Of a DNA stretch of 64,000 bases, positions 55,710 to 64,000 are shown piece by piece. The DNA is taken from the NCBI GenBank assembly GCA_965247375.1, contig CBDFHU010000078.1:1-64000 (forward strand), read 5' to 3'. The notes under the pieces were generated by a model. It was not told the DNA's origin, searched no databases, and saw only the letters and a list, made by a program, of their open reading frames with translations. The first letter of the stretch is position 1, and every line of letters begins with the position of its first letter. Source of the stretch: Arsenicibacter sp965247375. Its GTDB lineage: Bacteria; Bacteroidota; Bacteroidia; Cytophagales; Spirosomataceae. The position numbers and the translations under genes were made by a program.

Positions 55710-56747
55710 ATGAAAAAACTCCTTCTGTGTATGTTGTTCCCGCTGGCGGGTTTTGCGCAGTGGCAACCGCAGCAAAGCCATACGGATGCCAGTTTCCGGG
55801 CCGTATCGGCTGTTAGTAAAGAGGTCGTCTGGATTGGCGGCACCAAAGGAACGTTTGTCCGGACAACCAACGGTGGCACAAGCTGGCAGGCTGGTACCGT
55901 AAAAGGAGCCGAGGCCTGTGACTTCCGCGACGTCCATGCCGTGGACGCGCAGACGGCCTATCTGATGGCGGCTGGCCCCGCCGAACAGGGGCAGGCCCGT
56001 ATTTACAAAACAACCGACGGCGGTAACTCCTGGCAGTTGCTGTACGAGACTAAGCAAGCCGGTGTATTTTTCGACGGCATCGATTTCTGGACTCCGAATG
56101 AGGGCATTGTATTCAGTGACCCGATTGGCGGTAAGTGGTTTGTGTTGCGCACACAGGACGGCGGGAAGACCTGGCAGCAGGTGCCGTCGGACAATCTGCC
56201 GGCAATGGCTACGGGCGAAGCCGCGTTTGCGGCCAGTGGTACGAGCCTGCTGGCCCGCTCGGGTAGCCAAAAGCAAGTCTGGATTGGTTCCGGGGGCGCA
56301 ACAACCGGCCGTGTATTCCGGTCGGCCGATGGGGGGATAACCTGGTCAGTAGCCGAAACCGGACTGGCAGCCGGACCGAGTGCCGGGGTGTTTGGCCTGT
56401 GGTTCAGCAAGGATGGCCGCAAAGGCATTGCCATCGGCGGCGATTACAAGCAGGAAAAGCTGGTATCAGACAACGTCGCTGTTACACAGGACGGCGGCAA
56501 GACCTGGCAACCGGGCGGCGCTACCAATCCGGCAGGTCTGAAAGAGGCGATCGGCATGCTGACTGCCAACCGGCTGGTGGCGGTCGGGCCCTCGGGAACA
56601 TGTTATACCGACGATTTCGGCAAGACCTGGACGCCCATTGATGAGTCAGGTTATCATGCCATCAGCTGTGCAGGCGGCGCTTGCTGGGCGGTTGGCAGTA
56701 AAGGTAAAGTCGCGATGCTGACCCGTGTTCCGAAGGCGGGGAAGTAA
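55710..56747 (+). CDS. Secreted YCF48/BNR-like propeller protein
   Basis: 345 residues with signal peptide MKKLLLCMLFPLAGFAQ. Repeated Asp-box motifs of sialidase/YCF48 propellers: TTNGGTSWQAG, TTDGGNSWQLLYE, TQDGGKTWQQVPSD, SADGGITWSVAE, TQDGGKTWQPGG and FGKTWTPID. Six or seven blades fit the length. The YCF48 fold helps assemble photosystem II in plants; bacterial homologues are scaffolds or glycan-binding proteins. No sialidase catalytic triad was spotted. Downstream of the beta-galactosidase in the same transcript. Confidence 0.85.
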   Translation: MKKLLLCMLFPLAGFAQWQPQQSHTDASFRAVSAVSKEVVWIGGTKGTFVRTTNGGTSWQAGTVKGAEACDFRDVHAVDAQTAYLMAAGPAEQGQARIYKTTDGGNSWQLLYETKQAGVFFDGIDFWTPNEGIVFSDPIGGKWFVLRTQDGGKTWQQVPSDNLPAMATGEAAFAASGTSLLARSGSQKQVWIGSGGATTGRVFRSADGGITWSVAETGLAAGPSAGVFGLWFSKDGRKGIAIGGDYKQEKLVSDNVAVTQDGGKTWQPGGATNPAGLKEAIGMLTANRLVAVGPSGTCYTDDFGKTWTPIDESGYHAISCAGGACWAVGSKGKVAMLTRVPKAGK

Positions 56748-56836
56748 GGAGGATGTTTTTTTCATGATTGGTTTGCAACGGAAGGGCTGTTGTTTGGCGT
56801 AATGCCAGTAACTCCCTTGTAATCAGTTGAACCAAT

Positions 56837-58225
56837 ATGAAACCTGTCTTCTTAATTACGTTATGCCTCAGTATCTGTTTTTTTGTTTCCTGTCAGAAAA
56901 CGGTTGATCCGGCCGGCGGATCGGGTAGTACCAGCTCTACCGATGCCAACCCTGATTGGACAACCGCTTCACACAGTAAAGACGCTGATCCCGATTATAC
57001 CGTCGTTTTTCCCCAGACGCAGGTCAATACGCTTGAAATAACCATGACTGCCGACGACTGGACTGCCATCCGGACCGATATGAAAAAGATCACCGGCAGT
57101 GATTTCGGCGCAAATACCGGTGGCGTAGGTGGCGGCGGCGGCGCCTTTTCGACAACCGAGCCGGCATACGTAGCCGTGACCCTGAAATTCAACGGTAAGA
57201 CCTGGAATAAGGCTGGCTTCCGGCTAAAGGGTAATTCCAGCCTGTCGTCAACCTGGCGGTCAGGTATTTACAAGCTGCCGTTCCGGCTGAATATGGACGA
57301 GTTTGAGGATACTTACACGGAAATTAAAGACCAGCGGTTGTACGGCTTTCAGGAGTTGTCGATGTCACCCGGCTTCAAGGATAATTCGCTGATCCGGGAA
57401 AAAGCCGGGGCTGATATTTTCCGTATGGCGGGCATACCAGCCGCTCAGACAGCGTTTTATAAAGTGTACATCGATTTCGGTTCAGGCAAAAAATACTGCG
57501 GGGTATACACTATGGTTGAAGTGGTGGACGATACCATGGTAAAAAAACAGTTCGGAGAAGATAAGGGCAATATCTACAAGCCCGAATCGACGTTTGCGAC
57601 CTTTGTACAATCACAGTTTGAAAAGAAAAACAATAAAACCGAAGCCAATTACAGCGATGCTCAGGCATTTATCACCGCGCTGAATGCCGCAAACCGGACA
57701 ACAAATACCGCTGAGTGGCGTACCAATCTGGAAAAAACGCTGAACGTCGATCATTACCTGCGGTATCTTGCTGTGAATAATACCATCGTTAACTGGGATG
57801 CGTACGGCGCAATGGCCCACAATCATTATTTCTACAATGCTCCGTCAAAGGGCCTGACCTGGATTCCGTGGGATCTGAATGAGTCAATGACGAGCAGTAG
57901 CGGCGCCGGGAAAGCCGTGTCGCTGGAAATGACGGAAGTGACCCGTACCTGGCCGTTAATCCGCTATGTAGCCGACGATCCGGTCTATTATGCGAAATAC
58001 AAGCAGTATGTGAAGGAGTTTAACGATACGGTCTTTACGCCGGCCAAAATGAACGCGCTTTTCGAGCAGTACACAACACTCATTACGCCTTACGTAAACG
58101 GTACCGAAAAGGAGCAGGCCCCCTATTCGCATCTGACCAGCCTGACCAACTTCACAAGTGCGCTGGCGACGCTGAAGCAGCACGTAACGACCCGGAATCA
58201 GGCGGTTGCTGGCTTTGTAAAATAG
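56837..58225 (+). CDS. CotH-family kinase-like lipoprotein
   Basis: 462 residues; lipoprotein leader (LCLSICFFVSCQK). The CotH domain is typical: LKFNGKTWNKAGFRLKGNSS, RLYGFQELSMSPGFKDNSLI, IREKAGADIFRMAGIPAAQT, CGVYTMVEVVDD, YLAVNNTIVNWDAYGAM and GLTWIPWDLNESM with the metal-binding Asp. CotH proteins have an atypical protein-kinase fold and phosphorylate spore-coat proteins in Bacillus; in Bacteroidetes they are secreted or lipid-anchored with unknown targets. Same strand as the BNR-like gene, 89 bases away. Confidence 0.9.
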   Translation: MKPVFLITLCLSICFFVSCQKTVDPAGGSGSTSSTDANPDWTTASHSKDADPDYTVVFPQTQVNTLEITMTADDWTAIRTDMKKITGSDFGANTGGVGGGGGAFSTTEPAYVAVTLKFNGKTWNKAGFRLKGNSSLSSTWRSGIYKLPFRLNMDEFEDTYTEIKDQRLYGFQELSMSPGFKDNSLIREKAGADIFRMAGIPAAQTAFYKVYIDFGSGKKYCGVYTMVEVVDDTMVKKQFGEDKGNIYKPESTFATFVQSQFEKKNNKTEANYSDAQAFITALNAANRTTNTAEWRTNLEKTLNVDHYLRYLAVNNTIVNWDAYGAMAHNHYFYNAPSKGLTWIPWDLNESMTSSSGAGKAVSLEMTEVTRTWPLIRYVADDPVYYAKYKQYVKEFNDTVFTPAKMNALFEQYTTLITPYVNGTEKEQAPYSHLTSLTNFTSALATLKQHVTTRNQAVAGFVK

Positions 58226-58229
58226 TCGC

Positions 58230-58643
58230 TTATTTGGTGCACTCGGAGCAAACCCCCTGAATCAGCAGATTCATTTCCTTAGACTCATACCCCGTTGGCA
58301 GGGCCACCTGCGGAATCAACACCTGATCGAGGCAGGTGGTCTGCCCGCATGCCTGGCACTTAAAGTGAACGTGTTCATGGTGATGATGGCCGTGGGCGCA
58401 GGTCTCCCTGCAGAGGGCGTATTTCGGATTGCCTTCGTCGTCAAGAACTTTGTGCAGCAGGCCCTTGTCGAGAAATGTTCTCAGGGTACGGTATATCGTC
58501 ACGCGGTCATGATCAGGGCCGAGACCCTGCTCAATATCGCCGTGGGAGAGGGCGTGGCCAGCCTTCAGAAACAGATCAAGCACTTCTTCGCGGCTGCTGG
58601 TGTGCCGGAGATCAAAGCTTTTGAGCATTTGTGCTGTAGTCAT
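58230..58643 (-). CDS. Fur family metal-responsive repressor
   Basis: 137 residues from ATG 58643 (MTTAQMLKSFDLRHTSSREEV); an upstream start at 58697 is less likely. The winged helix includes GLGPDHDRVTIYRTLRTFLD. A His-rich sensing segment (CAHGHHHHEHVHFKC) and paired CxxC sites (CQAC near the middle, CSEC at the end) hold structural zinc. The His-rich loop and short length recall the Zur and Fur types rather than PerR. It likely represses metal-uptake genes. Last gene of a run with gldB and the ABC exporter (57 bases after the ABC stop). Confidence 0.9.
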   Translation of the reverse strand: MTTAQMLKSFDLRHTSSREEVLDLFLKAGHALSHGDIEQGLGPDHDRVTIYRTLRTFLDKGLLHKVLDDEGNPKYALCRETCAHGHHHHEHVHFKCQACGQTTCLDQVLIPQVALPTGYESKEMNLLIQGVCSECTK

Positions 58644-58699
58644 GGCTGTATATGGTTTGGGTACAGAGTAAGAGACAGTCACCTTACCCTGTAACAAAT

Positions 58700-60508
58700 T
58701 TAATCAATCGTTTCGAATTGTAGCTTCACCAGGTTGGCATACAAGCCCTCTTCAAGGGCGGCTAACTCTTCATGTGTACCGGTTTCGGCAATCTGCCCTT
58801 CGCGCAGGACGTAAATTGTATCAACCTTCCGGATGGTTGCCAGCCGGTGGGCGATGATGATGGTGGTGCGGTTCTGCATCAACTCATCAAGCGCTTCCTG
58901 CACCAGCCGTTCTGATTCGGCATCGAGTGAGCTGGTGGCTTCGTCGAGGATCAGAATCGCCGGATCTTTCAGAATCGCACGGGCAATGGCAATTCGCTGC
59001 CGCTGACCGCCCGATAGCTTCACGCCCCGCTCGCCGACCATAGTGCCGAATTTTTCCGGAAACGACTCGATGAACTCCAGCGCATTGGCTTTGCGGGCTG
59101 CCTCCGTAATTTCGGAGTCGGTAGCATCAGGTTTACCATAAGCGATATTGTCGCGGATACTGCCGCCAAACAGCATTACCTCCTGCGGAACGATGGCGAT
59201 GTTCTGCCGTAAATCGGTAATGTCATAGTCCTGAACCGGCTTGTGATCAACCGTTATGCGCCCACCCTGAATCGGGTAGTAGCGCATCAGTAACTGCACA
59301 ATCGTCGATTTACCGGCGCCGCTCTGGCCAACCAGCGCGATTTTGCGGCCGGCTTCTACCCGCAGCGATACCCCTTTGAGTACTTCAATATCCGGGCGGG
59401 CCGGGTACGAGAACCGCACACCTTCAAACGCAACCTCTCCGTGCACCTCAAGCGGCAGAGCCGGCCGTGGTGTGTCAGCATCTACTTCCTGGGTTTCTTC
59501 CAGAATTTCCAGCACGCGCTCCGACGAACCGATGGTTTTCTGAATCTGCGCGTACATGTCGCCCATCCCGCCGACCGAACCGCCGATGAAGCCGGTATAG
59601 AAAATAAACGTAATCAGGTCCGAGAGAGCCATTTCGCCCGACAGCACAAGGCCGCCACCGTACCATAGTACACCAATAATGCCTCCGAAGAGGGCAAAAA
59701 TGACAAAAGACACAAAGCCGCCACGGAACTTTGATGCCCGCAAAGCCACATTAACGACCCGTTGCAGGGCATTGCCGTAGCGGTTAATCTCAAAGCGTTC
59801 GTTGGTAAATGCCTTGACCACGTTTACGGATTGCAGCGTTTCTTCAACGATTACGTTGGCAGTAGCCAGCTCGTCCTGCGCCAGTTTTGACATTTTCCGG
59901 ATGTACCGGCCAAAAACAATGGCCGAAATAATCAGGACCGGGAAAGTGGCCTGCATAAATAGGGTCAGCTTCCACGACACGTACAGGATAATGGCCGTAC
60001 CGACAACCAGCGTGGCGATCTGACGGAAAAATTCGGCCAGCGTCAGCGACAGAACATCCTGCAACTGCGATACATCGGCCGAGATCCGGCTGGTCAGTTC
60101 GCCGACCCGGCGCTTCTCGAAAAAAGAAACCGGCAGGGTAATGATTTTGCTGTAGACCGCACGGCGGACATCAGCCATTGACCGCTCGCTAACCTGCGCG
60201 AAAAAGTAAATCCGGCTGAACGAGAAAATGGCCTGAACCACCAGGATACCCACAAAAAAGAGAATAATTTCGTTGATTGTGTAGGTTGATTTGCGTTCGA
60301 GTACCTTCGTTACCTCTTTAATAATCAGCCCGAAGCTCAGGGTTGTGCCGGTTGATAATACCAGAAAACCGAAGCCCAGGATGTACTGTAACCGGTAAGG
60401 TCTGATAAATCGAAAAATTCTGAAGGCCTTGGTTAAACCTTCGCGGCTGATTTTCTTCTTATCCTCGGGGCTTGCTTCACTCCCAAACCCTCTGCCATGC
60501 TTTGCCAT
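58700..60508 (-). CDS. ABC exporter, MsbA-like half-transporter
   Basis: 602 residues: one six-helix permease domain (~40-340) followed by an ATPase. Walker A GQSGAGKST, Q-loop, signature LSGGQRQRIAIARA, Walker B ILILDEATSSLD and switch His in IIIAHRLATI are all intact. Homodimeric exporters of this type move lipid A, other lipids or drugs; MsbA-like function is likely but not proven. It begins 44 bases after the gldB end and is probably in one transcript with it and fur. Confidence 0.92.
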   Translation of the reverse strand: MAKHGRGFGSEASPEDKKKISREGLTKAFRIFRFIRPYRLQYILGFGFLVLSTGTTLSFGLIIKEVTKVLERKSTYTINEIILFFVGILVVQAIFSFSRIYFFAQVSERSMADVRRAVYSKIITLPVSFFEKRRVGELTSRISADVSQLQDVLSLTLAEFFRQIATLVVGTAIILYVSWKLTLFMQATFPVLIISAIVFGRYIRKMSKLAQDELATANVIVEETLQSVNVVKAFTNERFEINRYGNALQRVVNVALRASKFRGGFVSFVIFALFGGIIGVLWYGGGLVLSGEMALSDLITFIFYTGFIGGSVGGMGDMYAQIQKTIGSSERVLEILEETQEVDADTPRPALPLEVHGEVAFEGVRFSYPARPDIEVLKGVSLRVEAGRKIALVGQSGAGKSTIVQLLMRYYPIQGGRITVDHKPVQDYDITDLRQNIAIVPQEVMLFGGSIRDNIAYGKPDATDSEITEAARKANALEFIESFPEKFGTMVGERGVKLSGGQRQRIAIARAILKDPAILILDEATSSLDAESERLVQEALDELMQNRTTIIIAHRLATIRKVDTIYVLREGQIAETGTHEELAALEEGLYANLVKLQFETID

Positions 60509-60552
60509 TGTACTAAGAGACGGCAGGCTTGTCGCCTGACCAGTTTATGTGT

Positions 60553-61559
60553 TTATTCCTTTTCGTCGGCCTGACCTTTATAGCCCGATTGCTCAAAAAG
60601 CTGACGGGCGTTGGTCTGTGTCATTAACTCCTTTAAGGAAGGTTGTTTTTCGTCAAAATAGCGTCCTGCGATGCGCCAGCCCACCCAGCGGCCAATTGCA
60701 CCGGGGCACCGCGCACCGATTTCGGCCGTAAACGGACGTTCGTTCATGTAACGCATTTTAACGGAAGGGCTGGTTTGGTATAACAATTGATTGTCAATAA
60801 AGTGCGCCCACACAAGATCCTGCGCATTGTAGGTCTCGGTGAGCTGCAGGTCGCTGTAACCGATCAGCAGGCTGTCGGCCAGTGGCTGACCGTCTGACCC
60901 GGGTAAAACGGATTTGGTAAAGACATAGCCTTTGCCATAATACACCATATCGGGCCAGCAACGTCTGATCCTGACGGTCCGTTGCATTGTATTTGTCAGA
61001 AATCCCGAACACTACGGCCGGAGCGATGTACTCTTTCTGGTAGCGTCTGAGGATGTATTGCGGGAATTCAGGGCCGCGTGGCCGGTAGGTGGCCTTCGGG
61101 CCGGCAAAAAAATCCAGCCCGATCACGATCAGGCTGTCAGTAATGACCAGATCGGGGCCCATAAAGCCGGTGACCATGGTCACGATGCGCGGGGGGCGGA
61201 AAATCCGGAAACTCCCGGTGAATGTTGGTAAAAGCCGTTGCCAGCTGTTCGCGCAGCTCCTTTGCCGGGCCGAACTCGTTTTGAACCTGCCGGTACAATA
61301 CGTTGAGTGTGCTGTCGTTAATCCGGTTGTATAACTCGTTGACAAGGGCTGTATCATTGCCGGGCTGCTGCGGAGTAGTCGTGTTAAAATACAATCGGGC
61401 CACATCCGCGTTGGCATTTAGAAACGCCTGAATGCTGTCGCGCGATTTGGCTGAAAACAGGGCCTGATCGAGCCGATGGAGGGTAACTTCCTCACGTTTG
61501 GTACATGAGTTGATCAGGAGAATACAAAAAAAGCCCCATAGGGCAACCCGTAAATGCAT
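60553..61559 (-). CDS. gldB: Gliding motility lipoprotein GldB, frameshifted twice
   Basis: About 335 residues from ATG 61559 (MHLRVALWGFFCILLINSCTK, lipobox Cys). GldB-like blocks: HREFPDFPPPRIVTMVTGFM, VIGLDFFAGPKATYRPRGPE, FPQYILRRYQKEYIAPAVVF, and the closing PGAIGRWVGWRIAGRYFDE. Breaks: G6 run at 61191-61196 and GGG at 60952-60954, each one base too long; corrected junctions are PDFPPPRIV and LLADMVYYGKGY. GldB is needed for gliding and for the type IX secretion motor in Flavobacterium; it is a surface-facing or periplasmic lipoprotein. Divergent from the barrel-protein gene at 61600. Confidence 0.8.
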
Positions 61560-61599
61560 GCGTGTAAGCAGGTTTTCTTTCTTGAAAACGTACAAAATT

Positions 61600-62553
61600 A
61601 TGAAAAAAGTTGCAGCCCTGACCTTAATCTTTGGCTATTTCCTCTTACCCGGTATGGTTGCAGGACAAAAGCCTGCCTGGCAATCGGGTAACTACAGTAC
61701 GTCGGGTACCGATGATTTGTCGCCGGTAACCAAACGACGCCTGAAAAAGATTCTGGGCACATCCTACGATCAACGTCAAACCGGGGCGCAGTCGTATGTC
61801 GACGACCGCGATGACCGGAAAGGGAAAAAGAAAAAGGGAAAAAACAGTACTGCCGACCGCCAGTACCAGAGCGAACTGCGCCGCCGGCAACAGGCTGGTC
61901 AGGACATCTACCCGGACTATGAGCGGCCAGGCCACCTGATTGAGATGAGCCTGCGGTTTTCGCCGGTTTTTAACATCAACACGGCCGAAGGGCAGGGAGC
62001 TTACCAGAACTTTGCCCCGAGCGGCCTGGGCGTTCGTCCGAGCATCGGGGTATCGCTGGATTATTTCTTTTTCAAGGACCGGTATGCGTTCAGCTCGGGC
62101 ATCTGGTATACGATCAAACGGTCGGGCTATGTAATGCCGGGTTCATTCGGGCAGACCCGCTGGGATCCGTCGGCACCGGCCAAGCGGTCGGTTTACAATA
62201 TGCAGTATGCTCAGATACCGCTGACGGTAAAAATGTTTGCCAACAATGCCTTCCCAAATGCGCGGCTGTATTTGCAGACCGGCGGATTGGTAGATATCAA
62301 ACTGGCTGAAAGAGCGCTCGATCCACAGCTAAACGGCCTGTATCAGGCAGCTCAGCAGAGCGGGACGCGCCGGCAATACGGATTTGCCGACTTTACCTGG
62401 CTGCTGGGTGCAGGGGTACAGTACAAGCTCAATCAGACAAATGCCGTTAATCTGGGAATCAGCTATCAGCGTGGTTTACTGGATGTTGCGCGCGGACGGG
62501 ATCTGGTTTCGAAGCAGCGGATACTGGCGCTTGAGGTTGGATTTAAGTTCTAA
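61600..62553 (+). CDS. Outer membrane beta-barrel protein
   Basis: About 317 residues from ATG 61600 (MKKVAALTLIFGYFLLPGMVAGQ). A basic, Lys-rich linker (~65-110, KGKKKKGKNSTADRQ) precedes an eight-stranded barrel of the PorT/OMP_b-brl type: LIEMSLRFSPVFNINTAEG, YFFFKDRYAFSSGIWYTIKRSGY, NMQYAQIPLTVKMFANN (each a strand pair), ending QRILALEVGFKF with the typical C-terminal aromatic. Function unknown. Divergent from gldB by 40 bases; shared envelope expression is possible. Confidence 0.82.
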   Translation: MKKVAALTLIFGYFLLPGMVAGQKPAWQSGNYSTSGTDDLSPVTKRRLKKILGTSYDQRQTGAQSYVDDRDDRKGKKKKGKNSTADRQYQSELRRRQQAGQDIYPDYERPGHLIEMSLRFSPVFNINTAEGQGAYQNFAPSGLGVRPSIGVSLDYFFFKDRYAFSSGIWYTIKRSGYVMPGSFGQTRWDPSAPAKRSVYNMQYAQIPLTVKMFANNAFPNARLYLQTGGLVDIKLAERALDPQLNGLYQAAQQSGTRRQYGFADFTWLLGAGVQYKLNQTNAVNLGISYQRGLLDVARGRDLVSKQRILALEVGFKF

Positions 62554-62767
62554 GTATACTTTCGGAAAAAAATAACAACTTTTGATCTATTCAAATAATC
62601 TCTGGCACAGGTTTTGATAAAAGACTTATAACAGACAAGATTTAGCTCGTCCAAACATATATAGTCTTTCGAGACGTTGCTTACCGATACTTTTCGATGC
62701 CAATCGAAAGTGCCTGTATGGGAAAGCCTGGTTCACTAGAAACCGGGCTTTTTTGTTTCCCATACAT
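62554..62767 (+). ncRNA. Candidate small RNA or long structured 3' UTR
   Basis: 214 bases without a gene after the barrel-protein gene. It holds a stem (ACTTTTCGAT / ATCGAAAGT, around 62688-62711, one bulge) and then the terminator hairpin at 62724-62754. No promoter could be assigned with confidence, so this may just be a long 3' UTR. I see nothing matching a named RNA family. Confidence 0.35.
62724..62754 (+). terminator. Intrinsic terminator
   Basis: Ten-base stem AAGCCTGGTT (62724-62733) with AACCGGGCTT (62741-62750, one G-T pair), seven-base loop, then a run of six T. It is 171 bases past the stop of the barrel-protein gene and converges on the MerR gene. Confidence 0.85.
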
Positions 62768-63646
62768 TTATGAGCCTGCGATCCGGATCAGATCGTCAAT
62801 GTGATTAACAATCGTAGCATTTTCAGGCAGTTCAATATCCTGCCCTACTACCTGGTAGCCTGTCATCAGCAGGTGGCTTTCCGGAAAGGCAGCGGCCAGG
62901 CGGTTGACAAACGGCTGCACCTCGTGGTTTGACGGTACAGAGGTAATGGCCGTGAAGATGTAGTCCGGCTTATGGACGTTGTAGGCAAATTCCAGCTCGG
63001 TAAACGGCAGGCTCTGCCCCAGATAAATAACTTTGTTATAGCGTGCCCGGACAATGTAATTGGCAAACAGCAGACTTATTTCGTGCAGTTCGCCTTCCGG
63101 CAGGAACAAAAGGTATTTTTTGCCGGAAGGTCGTTGTTTACTGACCTGTCCGTCGATGGCGACAATCAGTTTTTGCCGGATCAGGTTAGTAATAAAATGC
63201 TCCTGCGCCGGCCCGATAGAACCAGTTACCCATAACGTACCGATACGGCTCAAAAACGGATAGATGATGTTGATCATCGTGTTTTCAAAACCGAACTGAA
63301 GAATATTCGTACTGATGATTTTTTCGAAACGCTCCTCGTCGAGGTCGATCATCGAAATCGTAAGCGCATGAATCTGATCGGGATAGTTAAGCTGCCGGTC
63401 CGAAATTTTGACTACTTCCCGATACATCTCCTCCACTGACATTCTTGAGATGTCAGAGATTTTGTATCCGTGGTCTTTCAACAGCGAAATATTCAGGACA
63501 AGCTTCAGATCCTGATCGTCGTACGTGCGGATATTAGTATCCGTGCGCTTAGGCGTAATAATGTTGTAGCGCTGTTCCCAGATACGCAACGTGTGGGCCT
63601 TAATGCCGGAGAGTTGCTCTAAATCCTTGATGGAATAGTTGCTCAT
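62768..63646 (-). CDS. MerR-type regulator with B12-binding, CarH/LitR-like sensor domain
   Basis: 292 residues. N-terminal MerR helix-turn-helix: YSIKDLEQLSGIKAHTLRIW. C-terminal half: a helical bundle with the W-x9-EH signature (W139 to E149-H150) that caps adenosylcobalamin in CarH, then a Rossmann-like B12 domain with LLFLPEGELHEI (His188, the expected axial ligand) and VIYLGQSLPF. Where CarH has ExHxxG, this protein has Ser for the Gly. CarH-type proteins repress carotenoid genes in the dark and release DNA when light breaks the cobalt-carbon bond. The upstream gene on the same strand is probably carotenogenic. Confidence 0.9.
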   Translation of the reverse strand: MSNYSIKDLEQLSGIKAHTLRIWEQRYNIITPKRTDTNIRTYDDQDLKLVLNISLLKDHGYKISDISRMSVEEMYREVVKISDRQLNYPDQIHALTISMIDLDEERFEKIISTNILQFGFENTMINIIYPFLSRIGTLWVTGSIGPAQEHFITNLIRQKLIVAIDGQVSKQRPSGKKYLLFLPEGELHEISLLFANYIVRARYNKVIYLGQSLPFTELEFAYNVHKPDYIFTAITSVPSNHEVQPFVNRLAAAFPESHLLMTGYQVVGQDIELPENATIVNHIDDLIRIAGS

Positions 63647-63842
63647 GGGACAAGATAATAACGATTAAAGAATAAAGACACAGGTGTCGCATTGGTACCA
63701 AACTGAAGAGGCATCTTACAATTCGGAAAAAAGTGGTACAAGCTAGTGAATGATATGAAACAAGTCAATCACTAAACAAACTTGTTTGGTGACAACTTAT
63801 TTATTATACAACCTGGGGTTTGCCAGTTTTGTTTTACAAAGA
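63647..63842 (-). promoter_or_regulatory. MerR promoter region with TTGTTT repeats
   Basis: 196 bases. On the minus strand TTTGTTTAG, CTTGTTTCAT and CTTGTACC recur over ~50 bases (63725-63790), and AAACAA-AC-TTGTTT at about 63773-63786 is an inverted repeat. These are candidate operator half-sites for the MerR/B12 regulator. The promoter itself was not identified with certainty. Confidence 0.35.
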
Positions 63843-64000
63843 TTAAACAAGAATCAGTAAAAGATGTGATATGAAGAAAAGAAATTGTGCAAGGAGTAGC
63901 CAGCCAGCCAGCCGGTTAGCTTTTGTAAACGGAAAACGGAACCAGCAGAGGAACAGGCAGAAGGAGACAATCCACCAGGCTACGTAATTCTGAAGCGGTA
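63843..64000 (-). CDS. Membrane protein, 5' partial; probable carotenoid biosynthesis protein
   Basis: Open minus-strand frame entering from the window edge and ending at TAA 63843-63845, 51 residues. It reads as the last two membrane helices of a polytopic protein: PLQNYVAWWIVSFCLFLCW, a basic turn (RFPFTKANR), then LAGWLLLAQFLFFISHLLL. NY-(V/L)AW-W followed by two helices is like the end of the CruF/DUF422 carotenoid hydratase family. The place before a B12-type MerR regulator agrees. It has no ATG within the window. Confidence 0.45.
   Translation of the reverse strand, partial: PLQNYVAWWIVSFCLFLCWFRFPFTKANRLAGWLLLAQFLFFISHLLLILV

Overview
The window looks like chromosome of a Cytophagales bacterium, most likely family Spirosomaceae (Spirosoma and relatives). 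This is inferred from gene content: a gliding lipoprotein (GldB), a GLPGLI protein paired with a TonB-type outer membrane protein, a 1400-residue hybrid two-component regulator, DUF2911, DUF1080 and CotH proteins, a carotenoid lycopene cyclase, a B12-type MerR regulator, and G+C in the low to mid fifties by eye. No tRNA, rRNA, CRISPR array, IS element or prophage block was found.

Layout. 1-7.4 kb: lipocalin-like lipoprotein, three secreted phage-tail-fibre-like proteins (two nearly identical over their first ~700 bp), a membrane-anchored protein, a cupin and an M43-type metalloprotease. 7.5-10.7 kb: Kelch-like lipoprotein, lipA, crtY. 10.7-20.9 kb: hybrid sensor/AraC regulator (HTCS) facing three tandem secreted Ig-like proteins (A 19016-20417, B 17220-18827, C 15390-17157) that share domains; near-identical 21-bp-phased repeats lie before the regulator and before gene A. 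20.9-24.6 kb: arfB, a multiply broken gene, two small paralogues, pfkB. 24.6-33.7 kb: fatty-acid catabolism (two ~600-residue acyl-CoA dehydrogenases, one ~400-residue dehydrogenase, and an APH-type kinase forming an ACAD10/11-like pair), with an FG-GAP protein and a TlpA thioredoxin between. 33.8-42.5 kb: DUF2911, secreted Gfo/Idh/MocA oxidoreductase, DUF2007, GT39, a PQQ-type dehydrogenase/cytochrome c fusion and two DUF1080 proteins, a possible periplasmic 3-keto-glycoside route. 42.6-51.2 kb: ChaN-MFS pair, Uma2, outer membrane protein plus GLPGLI, GNAT, TolC. 51.3-58.2 kb: esterase, GH2 beta-galactosidase, BNR-like protein, CotH. 58.2-64 kb: gldB-ABC-fur run, outer membrane barrel protein, MerR/B12 regulator, and the 3' end of a probable carotenoid membrane protein.

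A strong feature of the sequence is about 20 single-base frame breaks, nearly all one extra base in a short homopolymer, within otherwise well-conserved genes. They cluster at 0.4-3.3, 16.8-28.1 and 60.9-61.2 kb, with none recognised from 32 to 60.9 kb. Consensus errors explain this better than gene decay, so most of these genes are annotated as one CDS across the break.

The most interesting candidate system is the HTCS with its three secreted proteins: a shared ~95-residue C-terminal domain ending in VTG-x-(A/S)C, a shared N-terminal domain in two of them, a relic of a fourth copy, and matching AraC-style direct repeats at both ends.
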